Source: Runella limosa DSM 17973 (GTDB lineage Bacteria; Bacteroidota; Bacteroidia; Cytophagales; Spirosomataceae). From it: a DNA stretch of 64,000 bases. Under the pieces are notes generated by a model. That model was given only the letters and a program-made list of their open reading frames with translations. It was not told the DNA's origin and did no database searches. Every line of letters begins with the position of its first letter. Position 1 is the first letter of the stretch. Of this stretch, positions 34,093-44,908 are shown one piece after another. The stretch spans positions 1,189,158 to 1,253,157 of the forward strand of contig NZ_KI519420.1 of NCBI RefSeq assembly GCF_000482465.1, in the 5' to 3' direction. The position numbers and the translations under genes were made by a program.

Positions 34093-37026
34093 TTACAAAC
34101 GTAAATTGGAGGGGTCCAAAAATTTATTAATTGTCTTTTTAGAGTCAGAGTTTTTATTCTCTTTTGGAACAAGTAAAATAGCACATATTTTCCGAATATT
34201 ATTTATACTGGCTTTCTTTTCCGAACACCATAACTCGATTGCAGTCTTTGTTAACTGCTCAATTTCAGCAGCTTGCCTAAAATACGTCGGTGTTTCAACC
34301 TTACATTTAATCCTATTCAGTAAAGCATAATTGCTCTTGCTCTTATCAATTTGATTCTCGGCAATATTATATGAAAAAGCAATATATTTGTTTTCAGAAG
34401 TTAATAATATGACAAGTCTTTCGACTCTATCATTATAAAGCATACAGGAATGAATAAAATCAGTACTTGGATTGACTCTATTTTTATACTTTTCATAAGT
34501 ATCATGGTGAGATATTTGAGATTCTGCATCTGACTCTTTATCAAGTTCTACATACCCCCCATCTTTTGAAAGTTCTAAAAAAATCTTATCGTCAGTCAAA
34601 TCAATTACCTTTTCAGAATTGCTATTTGACATTATTGCTGTCCCTAATATACTTTGTGAATCATTATGCCTATCTTTTAATTTTTCAAAAGAATCTTTAA
34701 TTTTTTTTATTATGGGACTATGGGTATTTGGAATAGTATCAATAATGACATTAGGCATTAAAGAATAAAAATAGGTTATTCTTTCTGAATTAGTAGTCAT
34801 TCTTAAAATCCTACCTAACCTTTGAAACAAATTATCTGCTGTTTCAGGTAAGTCATAGTTGACTATAGTATCGCAATCTTGTAAATTTAACCCTACTCCA
34901 TCAGCATCTGTACAAATTAAAATATCAAATTCGGCCTCTTTACTGCTTCTGAAATTATAATTCGTCGATTTTGGAGAAAATCGACGAATTGATTCAATTC
35001 TATTATATTTTTGTTTAAGCTTTGGTCTTAAATTTTTGTCTTTTTGTTCAATGGTTGATGTTACTTTACCCTTGTATAATTCGTTAAGTAATTTGTAAAG
35101 ATAAATACCTGTTTTATATCGATTTACAAAAATAAGTATCTTACTACTACCTAATTCATATCTATCTTTGATAATATCTTTTAATTTTAGAAATTTATCA
35201 TCGTTAGGGATTATATTTTCTATACGTCCTAAAAGAGGATATAAATTTTCATGCCTTTTTGCTTTAGAGTGTTTTAATTTAGTAGAATATCCTTCAGAAT
35301 CTATTCCTGTTGTATCGGGAATAGATTTTGATTCTTTGTCGAATAAGTGTTGTTGCATTGCTATTGTATCATCTGTACAAATATTTTGCTTTATCGCTTC
35401 CTCTAATGCTGGCGGAGAGCTTAACCATGAAGATAGAGCGACATTTTGTAAAATATCTAATTGAATAGACTGGACTTGATCATTTATGATTAAATTTTTT
35501 CGATTCTTTATTTTAGAATCAAATAAGCCTTTATTAAAAACACATTCTATCTCATCTTGCAAAAAAAGTTTATAGTGACTTGGTATAATTATTATTTGCT
35601 TAGGAAAATATCTTTTTTCTTCGCCAAATTTAACAAATATACGCCCGTTTTCTAGGTCACCTCTTTGTCTTGATAATTGCATTATTCGAGGCAAACCAAT
35701 AATTGTAACAATAGGTAAATCAGCCAATAATTCGACTTTTTTGACACTCCAGCTACTATTTTCTTCAAAAAGAATGTTAGTTCTTTTTGGAGCATTATGA
35801 GGGAGTAAATTTAAAATACTATCTACATTAAAAATATTTGACGAATAAGGTGTAGCTGTAAGGAGCATAACTTTTGCTTTCTTTTTAATGGCGGGCAGTA
35901 ATCTTTCATAAACACTACTAGTTTTTTCATCCGTTAGCTCTTTAACTTTTTGATTTTTATATAGGTGTACTTCATCAATAATAATTGTTGTAAATTCATT
36001 AGCCCTACTCAGAAGTTCTTTTAATTTACTTATTTTATGGTGGTCTTTTTCAGTGTCTTTGTCGCCTTTGAATAAAATAGATATACTGAAAAAGTAATGG
36101 TGAATATTTCTTTCATCAAATTGCTCTTCCCATTCATTATAAACATTGGGCGGGGCTAATATAATCGTTACTTTGCTCTTTTTTTCTTCATGAAGTCTAT
36201 GAGCAATTTCTGCCGCCATAATTGTTTTACCAAGACCTGTAGCTGCTATAATTAGAGAACCCCCATATTCTTTAATCTGTTTATATGCATTTTGAATAAC
36301 AATTTTTTGATAATAATTAGGTTGATATTTTGTATTTGTTTTAGAATCATCCCAGTCTAATAGAAAATGCATTGTTTTTAGATAAATGTCAAATGGTTTC
36401 GAAAGTTTAAGCCATGCTTCTAAAAGATCTAACAATTCTTTTTTTAGATCTTTTGCTCCTTTCTGTACTGTATCAAACCATTCAATAAATTGAGTAATAA
36501 TATTGTTTTCAGATATTATACCCATTTGCTCTGCATTATTTTGCAAACCAGAACCCGAAAAATTTGCTGAACCATGGAAAAGGAATTTACAATCAATAAT
36601 ATAAAATTTGACATGAAATAGTGGAGAATCATTTGTCTCACCTGCCTCTTTAATAATGAAAGAATCTTCGTTAAGTCTATTAACTAAGCTCTGGATAGAT
36701 TTCGCCCAAAGATGATGACATTCGTTTAATTCTTCTTTAATACTACTTAGGATAGCCTTTTGAACTTCTTTTGCATCTATTCTATTACTCCTCTTACCAT
36801 GCCCACCGACTAATATTTTATACCTTACATTTGAAGACTTTATAACGCTATTTCCAATTTCATAACCCTTTAAATTAAAATAGGAGCTCGCAATTCGTAT
36901 TTCATTTTCAGCTTGCGGAAAATATTTTTCTACAAATACCTTCCCACTACCCGACCCAAGAGAAATCAAAGGGTTATTAGATGTATCAGAAATAATGTTT
37001 AATGGATATTTTTTGCTTTTAGGCAT
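34093..37026 (-). CDS. PLD-nuclease/SF2 helicase fusion protein
   Basis: Single large protein of 977 aa. The N-terminal phospholipase-D-type domain has the HKD motif H138-x-K140-x4-D145 followed by GSANFSGSG. The helicase core has Walker A ATGLGKT (K267), DEVH box (D351-H354), LLTATPYSS and, in the second RecA-like lobe, DADGVGLNLQD and QRLGRILRM. Such PLD-helicase proteins belong to the SF2/SNF2-type and are frequent in defence islands, where they are thought to translocate on and cut DNA. The start is put at ATG 37026; the extra 23 codons up to 37095 are hydrophobic and AT-rich. The gene is much AT-richer than its flanks, a sign of transfer. The biological role is inferred. Confidence 0.82.
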   Translation of the reverse strand: MPKSKKYPLNIISDTSNNPLISLGSGSGKVFVEKYFPQAENEIRIASSYFNLKGYEIGNSVIKSSNVRYKILVGGHGKRSNRIDAKEVQKAILSSIKEELNECHHLWAKSIQSLVNRLNEDSFIIKEAGETNDSPLFHVKFYIIDCKFLFHGSANFSGSGLQNNAEQMGIISENNIITQFIEWFDTVQKGAKDLKKELLDLLEAWLKLSKPFDIYLKTMHFLLDWDDSKTNTKYQPNYYQKIVIQNAYKQIKEYGGSLIIAATGLGKTIMAAEIAHRLHEEKKSKVTIILAPPNVYNEWEEQFDERNIHHYFFSISILFKGDKDTEKDHHKISKLKELLSRANEFTTIIIDEVHLYKNQKVKELTDEKTSSVYERLLPAIKKKAKVMLLTATPYSSNIFNVDSILNLLPHNAPKRTNILFEENSSWSVKKVELLADLPIVTIIGLPRIMQLSRQRGDLENGRIFVKFGEEKRYFPKQIIIIPSHYKLFLQDEIECVFNKGLFDSKIKNRKNLIINDQVQSIQLDILQNVALSSWLSSPPALEEAIKQNICTDDTIAMQQHLFDKESKSIPDTTGIDSEGYSTKLKHSKAKRHENLYPLLGRIENIIPNDDKFLKLKDIIKDRYELGSSKILIFVNRYKTGIYLYKLLNELYKGKVTSTIEQKDKNLRPKLKQKYNRIESIRRFSPKSTNYNFRSSKEAEFDILICTDADGVGLNLQDCDTIVNYDLPETADNLFQRLGRILRMTTNSERITYFYSLMPNVIIDTIPNTHSPIIKKIKDSFEKLKDRHNDSQSILGTAIMSNSNSEKVIDLTDDKIFLELSKDGGYVELDKESDAESQISHHDTYEKYKNRVNPSTDFIHSCMLYNDRVERLVILLTSENKYIAFSYNIAENQIDKSKSNYALLNRIKCKVETPTYFRQAAEIEQLTKTAIELWCSEKKASINNIRKICAILLVPKENKNSDSKKTINKFLDPSNLRL

Positions 37027-37517
37027 ACTATTTTTTTTCTCTAATGTTATCAAAAAAAATACCGAAATATACTCAATAATCATCAACAATGACAAGTAAA
37101 ATAAACTATTTCGGTTAAATAGCCACTACTGGTCTAAAGGAAATACTTAGGATTTAGATGTTAATGAAAAGTTTGTCCTTGATATTCGGAAAATTGCGAC
37201 CCAATCGGTTAGTACATTGCATTTTACAAGCACATAAGGTGACATGCTAAGAAAATCGCTCATTGTATGCCGCTAATAGCGGAAGAGGAAAATTACAACG
37301 AAAATAGCTATTTTTTAGCTTTTTATGCCCTTCTGTCTCGTTTTTTTCCTAATTTGTGCCACAAACAGGCTTCTTTTGCCCTAAACCTGAAATCATTATG
37401 TTTCCTATTTCCAAAATACTACATCCGTAGTAGGCACTCTAAGTGTTTTATTTCCTTTGAAAATCTCTAAATCATCATATCCGCAAACCTAACTTATACA
37501 TCAAAAACCAACACTTC
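37027..37517. other. Intergenic stretch, no gene supported
   Basis: About 490 AT-rich nt between the helicase and the symporter. It contains a short palindrome CCGCTAATAGCGG at 37269-37281 and a 67-codon frame (37267-37470) whose translation has no protein-like character. It is the right-hand edge of the AT-rich block, but I see no clear repeat or integrase site. Confidence 0.5.
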
Positions 37518-38747
37518 ATGAAACTAAACATTACTACCAAAATTGTCATTGGCTTCGTTCTCGGGGTAGTTATCGGGCAAATTTTGCACAGCACGATGGA
37601 CGCCGAGCAGGCAGCCGAAATATCCAAGAAATTCCAGATTCTTAGTAAAGTCTTCCTCAAACTGATCAAAATGATTGTGGGGCCGTTGGTATTTTGTACA
37701 CTTGCGGTGGGAGTTGCCAAACTCGGCGATTTCAAAGTCGTAGGTCGTATCGGTATCAAAACCCTGTTATATTTCTATTTTGCGACTATCTTATCCCTAC
37801 TCGTAGGTCTATTGGTCGTGAATGTAACTCGTCCTGGCGAAGTACAACAGTGGCCTCGTCCTGCTGCGGGTACCGACACGGGTGTGACGGGTAAGTCGAT
37901 GAAAACCGTCGAAGATTTTATTTTGCATATTTTCCCTGATAGTTTCTTTAAAGCCCTTTCCGAAAACGAAATCCTCCAAATTGTGGTGTTTTCACTATTT
38001 TTTGGGATTGCTTTGGGCGCTGTAGGAGAGCACGGCAAAAAGCTCATCAAAGCCATTGAAAGCCTTTCTGAGGTAGTATTCAAAATTGTTGGGTACGTGA
38101 TGGAATTGGCTCCTTTTGCCGTTTTAGGGGCAATGACGGGCGTAGTGGCAATGAAAGGACTCGGCATTTTGATTTCGTATGCCTACCTAATGGTATGCTT
38201 CTTCGGAGGTTTACTCTTCTTTATTTTCGGGGTATTGTGGGCTATTTGTCTTGTCATGAAAATCCCGTATCTCAAATTGTTGGCACACGTCAAAGATTCG
38301 ATGATTTTGACTTTCAGCACGGCCAGTTCAGAGGCTTCTTTGCCGCAACAAATCACTGCTTTGGAAAAATTTGGTTGTAGTCAGCGTATCATTGGGTTTG
38401 TCTTGCCGCTGGGTTATTCTTTTAACCTTGATGGCTCGATGATGTACATGACCTTTGCAACGGGTTTTATTGCCCAAGCTTACGGTATTCCGCTCACCAT
38501 TCAGCAACAAATAGCCATGCTCCTTACCCTGATGATTACTTCCAAAGGAATTGCGGGTGTACCACGTGCCTCGTTGGTGGTGATTGCTGGAACGTTGGCA
38601 CAATTTAACCTACCCGTCGAAGGGTTGGCACTGTTACTTGGTATTGACCCCTTCTTAGACATGGGGCGTTCGGCAACTTCCGTCGCTGGAAATGCGGTGG
38701 CAACAGCAGTTATTTCAAAACTTGAAGGAGAATATACCGAAAGCTAA
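37518..38747 (+). CDS. Dicarboxylate/amino acid:cation symporter (DAACS)
   Basis: Inner-membrane transporter of 409 aa in the GltP/DctA family, expected to import glutamate, aspartate or C4-dicarboxylates with H+ or Na+. Features: FSTASSEASLPQ (the serine-rich re-entrant loop), GYSFNLDGSMMYM, and LDMGRSATSVAGNA near the end, all diagnostic. Length is normal. A 14-bp hairpin in the following 100 nt lies between it and a small membrane-protein gene. Confidence 0.93.
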   Translation: MKLNITTKIVIGFVLGVVIGQILHSTMDAEQAAEISKKFQILSKVFLKLIKMIVGPLVFCTLAVGVAKLGDFKVVGRIGIKTLLYFYFATILSLLVGLLVVNVTRPGEVQQWPRPAAGTDTGVTGKSMKTVEDFILHIFPDSFFKALSENEILQIVVFSLFFGIALGAVGEHGKKLIKAIESLSEVVFKIVGYVMELAPFAVLGAMTGVVAMKGLGILISYAYLMVCFFGGLLFFIFGVLWAICLVMKIPYLKLLAHVKDSMILTFSTASSEASLPQQITALEKFGCSQRIIGFVLPLGYSFNLDGSMMYMTFATGFIAQAYGIPLTIQQQIAMLLTLMITSKGIAGVPRASLVVIAGTLAQFNLPVEGLALLLGIDPFLDMGRSATSVAGNAVATAVISKLEGEYTES

Positions 38748-38775
38748 TAAAAATAGCTGTAACTCCTTGATACTT

Positions 38776-38847
38776 TGATTGAAAAGGATTAGGTTCGATA
38801 AATTTTTTCCCTATACCTAAAATCTATCACCTCATCCTTTTCAATCA
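38776..38847 (+). terminator. Hairpin abutting the next start codon
   Basis: Perfect 14-nt arms 38776-38789 and 38834-38847 around a 44-nt loop. The right arm ends 1 nt before the ATG at 38849, so in a read-through transcript it would cover the start region. It could be a leaky terminator or a translational switch. Confidence 0.4.
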
Positions 38848-38848
38848 C

Positions 38849-39304
38849 ATGGCACAATCACTTCCCCTCGAAAACGAAATCGCAGGCGTTTTTGCAAAAT
38901 TCCCACAACTGCCTGACAACGTCAAAGAAATTCTGGTTAAAATCTCTCCCTTCCTCTGCATCATTGGAGTCATTTTTGGGGCATTAGGATTACTCGCCGT
39001 CCTAGGCATTGGCGCTGGTGCCACCGCCATCGGCCTAGCGGCTTTTGGTAATATGGGACTCTACTGGGTTTCAATGGCTATTTTGGCTGTTATGGTACTT
39101 ATAGAAGGGCTGGCCATTTCGCCGCTGATGAAACGCCAAAAGAAAGGCTGGGATTATATGTACTATATTTTCTTATTGAGCCTAGTTAGTGGCATTGTCA
39201 ACCTAGCGGGAATTGGAAGTTTGTTTAGCAACCTTATTAGTCTTGCCTTTTCGTTTCTGCTTGGAGGGTGGTTATTATTCCAAATTCGCGAAAAATACGT
39301 GTAG
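38849..39304 (+). CDS. Hypothetical four-helix membrane protein
   Basis: Protein of 151 aa. A polar N-terminal segment (about 1-30) precedes about four hydrophobic helices: 33-60, 66-90, 103-122 and 125-147. Small residues (Gly/Ala/Leu) dominate the helices. No domain is recognised and no enzymatic motif is seen. It follows the DAACS symporter by about 100 nt with a hairpin next to its start codon. A strong terminator separates it from a convergent MarR gene. Function unknown. Confidence 0.75.
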   Translation: MAQSLPLENEIAGVFAKFPQLPDNVKEILVKISPFLCIIGVIFGALGLLAVLGIGAGATAIGLAAFGNMGLYWVSMAILAVMVLIEGLAISPLMKRQKKGWDYMYYIFLLSLVSGIVNLAGIGSLFSNLISLAFSFLLGGWLLFQIREKYV

Positions 39305-39319
39305 TAAGTACCAATGCAA

Positions 39320-39374
39320 AAAAGACTTTCCAAGTTTTAGGCTTAAACAGGCTTATAAACTTGGAAAGTCTTTT
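39320..39374. terminator. Bidirectional hairpin (copy 2 of a repeated stem)
   Basis: Perfect 18-nt arms (39320-39337 and 39357-39374) between convergent genes, flanked by A and T runs for termination both ways. It contains the same GACTTTCCAAGTTT core as 31246-31288. Confidence 0.8.
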
Positions 39375-40020
39375 ATTTTGCCGCTTCTACTATTGTCAAT
39401 AACCCATCTAAACCAGTGTCTCGTTCATTGAGAAACAACGGTTTATGAAAAAAGTGCAGTTTTTGAAGTAAGTGTAATAACTGCATTTTTTCCGCTTCAT
39501 TGAGCGTTCCTGCAATAATCAAGCTCGCTTTTCGCATTTCTTCAAACGTTCCGAAAAGTACCCCCATTCCTTTTCCTGTAATCAATAAACGTTTACTTCG
39601 GCGGTCTTTTGGATCGTCCGTTTGTTCGATAAGGCCATTGTTCAATAACCGCTTGATGACTTCCATCCCCGTCGTTTTTTCGTGGATGTTCATGTCGATA
39701 ATCTCCGTTTTGGTGCAGCCGCCCGTCTGCCAAATGCCCGCCAAATACGAAAAATCATCAATCGTAATCAGGTGAGCAGAGTCCAGCGCTTTTTTGATAT
39801 ACCCTTTGGCATAGCGATACAAAAACGCCACCAACTGCGATAGCAGTACCTCTACCGTTTCTCCATTTTCAAATTTCAACTCGGGGTCAGACGATTTGGC
39901 GAAAACTTGTTGATTGAGGTACGCCACAAACCCCTCCATGTCCTTCCGTTGAAGCGGCGAACGCTGCGCTTCGTAGTTGGCTAAGTGCCCAATTAGCTCT
40001 TGTAATAGTGCGTAGTTCAT
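39373..40020 (-). CDS. MarR-family transcriptional regulator
   Basis: Winged-helix regulator of 215 aa. The central region shows the MarR pattern: KTEIIDMNIHEKTTGMEVIKR-like recognition helix at about 95-125 and the wing DDPKDRRSKRLLIT at about 136-150. Its N-terminal extension of about 60 aa is longer than in classical MarR proteins. It is divergently placed from a TonB-dependent receptor whose ATG lies about 135 nt away, making that gene a likely target. The effector is unknown. Confidence 0.87.
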   Translation of the reverse strand: MNYALLQELIGHLANYEAQRSPLQRKDMEGFVAYLNQQVFAKSSDPELKFENGETVEVLLSQLVAFLYRYAKGYIKKALDSAHLITIDDFSYLAGIWQTGGCTKTEIIDMNIHEKTTGMEVIKRLLNNGLIEQTDDPKDRRSKRLLITGKGMGVLFGTFEEMRKASLIIAGTLNEAEKMQLLHLLQKLHFFHKPLFLNERDTGLDGLLTIVEAAK

Positions 40021-40156
40021 TTTTTAGTAGTGAAAACATTCTAAAAAATGAAAAATATTTTGTTTTCGTACAAACAATAATTCATTTGGAATGTTATCGT
40101 AGTAATTAACACAAATCCAATCATAAATGTTTATTACTGCTCATTTTAAAATTCGC

Positions 40157-42589
40157 ATGAAAACACACCTATTCGCTCTACTACTCATCGTTAGTCTCAC
40201 CAATGCGTTCGCCCAAAACACAGGAACCATTTTGGGGTCTGTGCGCGACAAACGTACCCAAGAAACGCTCATTGGGGTTACGGTACAGATTGAAGGCACC
40301 ACCCAAGGCACCACCACCGACGTGGATGGGAAATTTAAACTTACCTTACCCGTAGGAAGCTACAATCTCAAAGCATCTTTTGTAGGCTACAAAACCGCCA
40401 GTAAATTCAACGTCGTACTTACGTCGGGAAATGCCCAACAAATTACGTTTGACCTTGAAGAAGAAGCGGTACAATTGACTGAAGCCAAAGTCGTCTATAA
40501 CCGTTCTATTTCGGTCGCCTCGGTCGAAACCCCCAACTCCATTCAAAAACTGACTACCGAAGAAATAAAAAACAACCCAGGCGGGAACTTTGATATTTCG
40601 CGCGTGATTCAGGTACTTCCAGGCGTTGGAGGGACGGCAGGATCGGTAGGAGGTTTTCGTAACGACCTCATCATCCGTGGTGGTGGCCCCAACGAGAACG
40701 TTTTTTATCTGGATGGCATCGAAATCCCCGTCATCAATCACTTTGCTACGCAAGGCAGCTCTGGAGGCCCCACGGGGATTTTGAACGTATCGTTTATTGA
40801 AGACGCCACCTTGAGTTCGAGTAGCTTCAATGCGCGTTACGACAATGCCCTTTCGTCGGTGTTACAATTCCGCCAGCGCGAAGGAAATCCCGAACGCCTC
40901 CAAGGTAACTTTCGCGTCAGCTCCACTGAGGTAGCAGGCACATTTGAAGGGCCACTTTCGCCCAAAACTACCTTTTTGGCATCGGTGCGTCGCTCGTATT
41001 TGCAGTTTTTGTTCAAAGCCATTGACCTCCCTATTCGTCCCAACTACTGGGATTTTCAATACAAAGTCACGCACAAACTCAACAAAAAAACGACATTAAC
41101 AGCCATTGGAGTGGGAGCTATCGACGAATTTTCGTTTGCAGTTCCCAAAGAATCTTCCCCCGAAAAAGAGTATGTGCTTCGTTCTAACCCGACCATTAAT
41201 CAGTGGAATTATACCACAGGGTTTTCGCTTAAACGCCTTCTGGAAAACGGCTACCTTAACGTTTCCTTGAGCCGTAATATGTTCAACAACCGTCTCGACC
41301 GCTTTGAGGATAACCGCCAAGGCGACGAGAATTATCGGGCACTTAAGAGTATCTCCAACGAAATTGAGAACAAACTGCGCTTGGATGTGAATAAGTTTGT
41401 GGGTAAGTGGGAATATAGCTACGGGGCAATGCTTCAGTATGTTAAGTATAACAACGACTTCTTCAACGTACTGCGCCGTGAAGTCAAAAATACCCAAGGG
41501 CAGGTGGTTCAACCTGCCGTGAACATTGTGTTCAACACGGCCGTTGATTTCTTCAAGTTCGGGGCGTTTGCCCAAGTAAACCGCAAGCTATTAGACGACC
41601 GCTTGAATCTTTCGGCTGGTTTGCGTACCGACATGAATTCGTTTACCTCGGACGGCAACAACCCGCTCGAAACCATTAGTCCGCGCCTTTCGGCAAGTTA
41701 TCAGTTGAGCGACAAATGGCGTTTAAATGCGTCGGTAGGGCGTTATTTCAAAACGCCGATTTATACGGTTTTGGGGTATAAGCAAGACGGCAATTTTGTC
41801 AATAAATCAAGTAAATACATCCGTTCCGACCATTTGGTAGCGGGCTTAGAATTTATCCCAACGCCTACCACTCGCATTACGCTCGAAGGATTTGTGAAGC
41901 AATACGACAACTACCCCGTTTCGGTACGTGATGGTATTTCGTTGGCCAACCAAGGCGGGAACTTCGGCGCTATTGGCAACGAAGCTGTACTAAGTACGGG
42001 TAAAGGACGGAGTCGCGGGCTTGAGTTTTTCTTCCAACAAAAGCTGACCAAAAACTTCTTTGGAGTCTTTAGCTACACGCTCTTCCGTTCTGAGTTTTCG
42101 GGCAAAGACGGGAAGTACGTGGCTTCTGCGTGGGATACACGCAACCTAATTTCAACGCAATTGGGGTATAAATTTAAAAAGGGCTGGGAGTTGGGTCTTA
42201 AATGGCTCTACCAAGGGGGCGCACCTTACACACCTTACGACTTGGCCGCTTCGCAGCGCAACTACCTCACCACGGGTGTAGGTACCGAAGATTATGCTCG
42301 ACTCAATAGCCTGCGGTTGAAGTCATTTAGTCGCGTGGATTTCCGCATTGACAAAAAATGGAATTACAAGAAAACCTCCATCGACTTGTTTTTTGACTTA
42401 CAAAACGCCCTATTAACAGCCAATCCAGCTTTGCCACAATATACCTTTGAGCGGTTAGCTGATAATTCTGGATTTAGAACTACGGATGGGCAAGCGTTAC
42501 GAAGCGATGGCAGTAATGGTATTCCGCTCATTCTAGCCAACGAAGACGCCAATTTTACCCCTGCGCTGGGTTTTGTGATTGAGTTTTAG
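40157..42589 (+). CDS. TonB-dependent receptor with carboxypeptidase-like N-domain
   Basis: Outer-membrane receptor of 810 aa. The ATG at 40157 is chosen because it starts the signal peptide directly; an ATG at 40127 is less likely. Order: signal peptide, CarboxypepD_reg-like/Ig-like domain (about 25-105), TonB plug (about 110-230, with RGGGPNENVFYLDG), then a 22-strand-type barrel to the end, which closes with F at the C-terminus. No SusD partner is adjacent, so it is probably an iron-chelate, vitamin or other TonB-dependent importer. The divergent MarR gene may control it. Substrate unknown. Confidence 0.9.
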   Translation: MKTHLFALLLIVSLTNAFAQNTGTILGSVRDKRTQETLIGVTVQIEGTTQGTTTDVDGKFKLTLPVGSYNLKASFVGYKTASKFNVVLTSGNAQQITFDLEEEAVQLTEAKVVYNRSISVASVETPNSIQKLTTEEIKNNPGGNFDISRVIQVLPGVGGTAGSVGGFRNDLIIRGGGPNENVFYLDGIEIPVINHFATQGSSGGPTGILNVSFIEDATLSSSSFNARYDNALSSVLQFRQREGNPERLQGNFRVSSTEVAGTFEGPLSPKTTFLASVRRSYLQFLFKAIDLPIRPNYWDFQYKVTHKLNKKTTLTAIGVGAIDEFSFAVPKESSPEKEYVLRSNPTINQWNYTTGFSLKRLLENGYLNVSLSRNMFNNRLDRFEDNRQGDENYRALKSISNEIENKLRLDVNKFVGKWEYSYGAMLQYVKYNNDFFNVLRREVKNTQGQVVQPAVNIVFNTAVDFFKFGAFAQVNRKLLDDRLNLSAGLRTDMNSFTSDGNNPLETISPRLSASYQLSDKWRLNASVGRYFKTPIYTVLGYKQDGNFVNKSSKYIRSDHLVAGLEFIPTPTTRITLEGFVKQYDNYPVSVRDGISLANQGGNFGAIGNEAVLSTGKGRSRGLEFFFQQKLTKNFFGVFSYTLFRSEFSGKDGKYVASAWDTRNLISTQLGYKFKKGWELGLKWLYQGGAPYTPYDLAASQRNYLTTGVGTEDYARLNSLRLKSFSRVDFRIDKKWNYKKTSIDLFFDLQNALLTANPALPQYTFERLADNSGFRTTDGQALRSDGSNGIPLILANEDANFTPALGFVIEF

Positions 42590-42616
42590 AAAGAGCACAA
42601 TGCCGACTTTCCATGC

Positions 42617-43291
<675 letters not shown>

Positions 43292-44908
43292 CGAGTTTTC
43301 GTTTTGTTATTTTCCGACGTGTAATTCCTTTAAAGTCCACCTGAATGCCGCGCAGTGGCGCATCTTTTTTGAATTCTTTGAGGGTAGTATAAATGTCATG
43401 GTCAATAAAATGTGCCCTTGCTCCGTCAATAAATACCATGTCTCCTGCTTGTAATGCGGCCAATTCTTCTTTTAACCTAGCTTTATTGAGAAACGAAATG
43501 TCTTTTCTAAACCAAATCAAAACGGTTTCTTTGTCGCGCACCACGCTCATGGCCGACTGATTGTTGGTATAGATTACATACGCGATTCCGACAATCCATC
43601 CCAAGGCGATACCTACCAACAAATCGGTCAAAATAATCCCCAGTATAGTCACCATAAACGGGACAAATTGGTCTTGTCCTTCGAGGTACATTTTGCGAAA
43701 GATGTCAATTCTCGCCAGTTTATAACCGACCAGTATGAGCAGTGCTGCCAGACTAGCGAGGGGAATATGGTTGAGGATTTCGGGGAAAATCACCATCGCT
43801 AACAGCAACAAAATACCTTGAATAAACGCAGAAAGGCGCGTTTGGCTATCGCTATATACGTTCAATGAAGTTCGAACCACTACTACGGTCATCGGCAGGC
43901 CACCAAGCAATCCTGACAGAACATTGCCAACTCCTTGGGCTTTGAGTTCTTGATTGGGGGAGGAAATACGCCGTTGTTTGTCCAGCCTGTCGGCGGCTTC
44001 TAGTCCAAATAACGACTCGACGCTCGCAATCATCGCCAAAGTAAAAGCGGTTAAGTACACCGCAGGCTTGGTCAACGCGTCGAGAGATGGAAAATGAAGT
44101 GCCGATTTGAGGTCAGACAAGGTACGAAAACTCGGCATTCGCACCATGTGATCGTTGGACTCACCAAGGTAGAGGGTAGGAGCAAACCATCTAAATACTT
44201 GATTAATAACAACACCGACCACGACTACGACCAAGGCCGTCGGAATGGTTTTGAAGAATTTGATACCTTGCTCGGCTTTTTTATCCCACCAAAGTATCAG
44301 AAGCAAACACACGACACTGATAATGCCCGCGCCCCAAGTGGGATGTAATACCGCTTCAACAATTTCACTAAAGGTATTTCGCTGGTCGTTTTGGAAAAAC
44401 TCAAATTCACCTTCGTAGTCGGCATCCCAACCGAGGGCATGGGGGATTTGTTTAAGAACGATGACAATTCCGATGGCAACGAGCATTCCGCTGATGACAC
44501 TCGACGGCACAAAACCGCTCAGACGCCCCGCTTTGAGCCAGCCTAGCAACCATTGGAGGAGACCTGCCAAGACGACCGCCGTCAGAAAATGGGAGTAGTC
44601 TCCTAACCCGTGGATGGCATCAAACACAATGACAACCAGTCCAGCGGCGGGGCCACTAATGGCGATTTCAGACCCTGAAAGCAAGGCTACTACCAACCCA
44701 CCGATTACGCCCGAAACTAAGCCAGAAAAAAGCGGCGCTCCCGATGCCAAGGCAATGCCTAAACACAGCGGGAGCGCCACTAAAAATACCGAAAAGCCTG
44801 CTGAAAAATCTTTGTTGAGGTACTTAAAGGTCATTACGGTTCGATTTTATGAGTTGTACAAAAATAGCGAAACGCTTTTACACCTTTCACCCAACGGGGT
44901 ATTTTTCA

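Noticed and set aside
37267-37470. A 67-codon plus-strand frame before the symporter
   Set aside because: Composition resembles translated noncoding AT-rich DNA (many F, Y, C and S without pattern) and no promoter or family match is visible.
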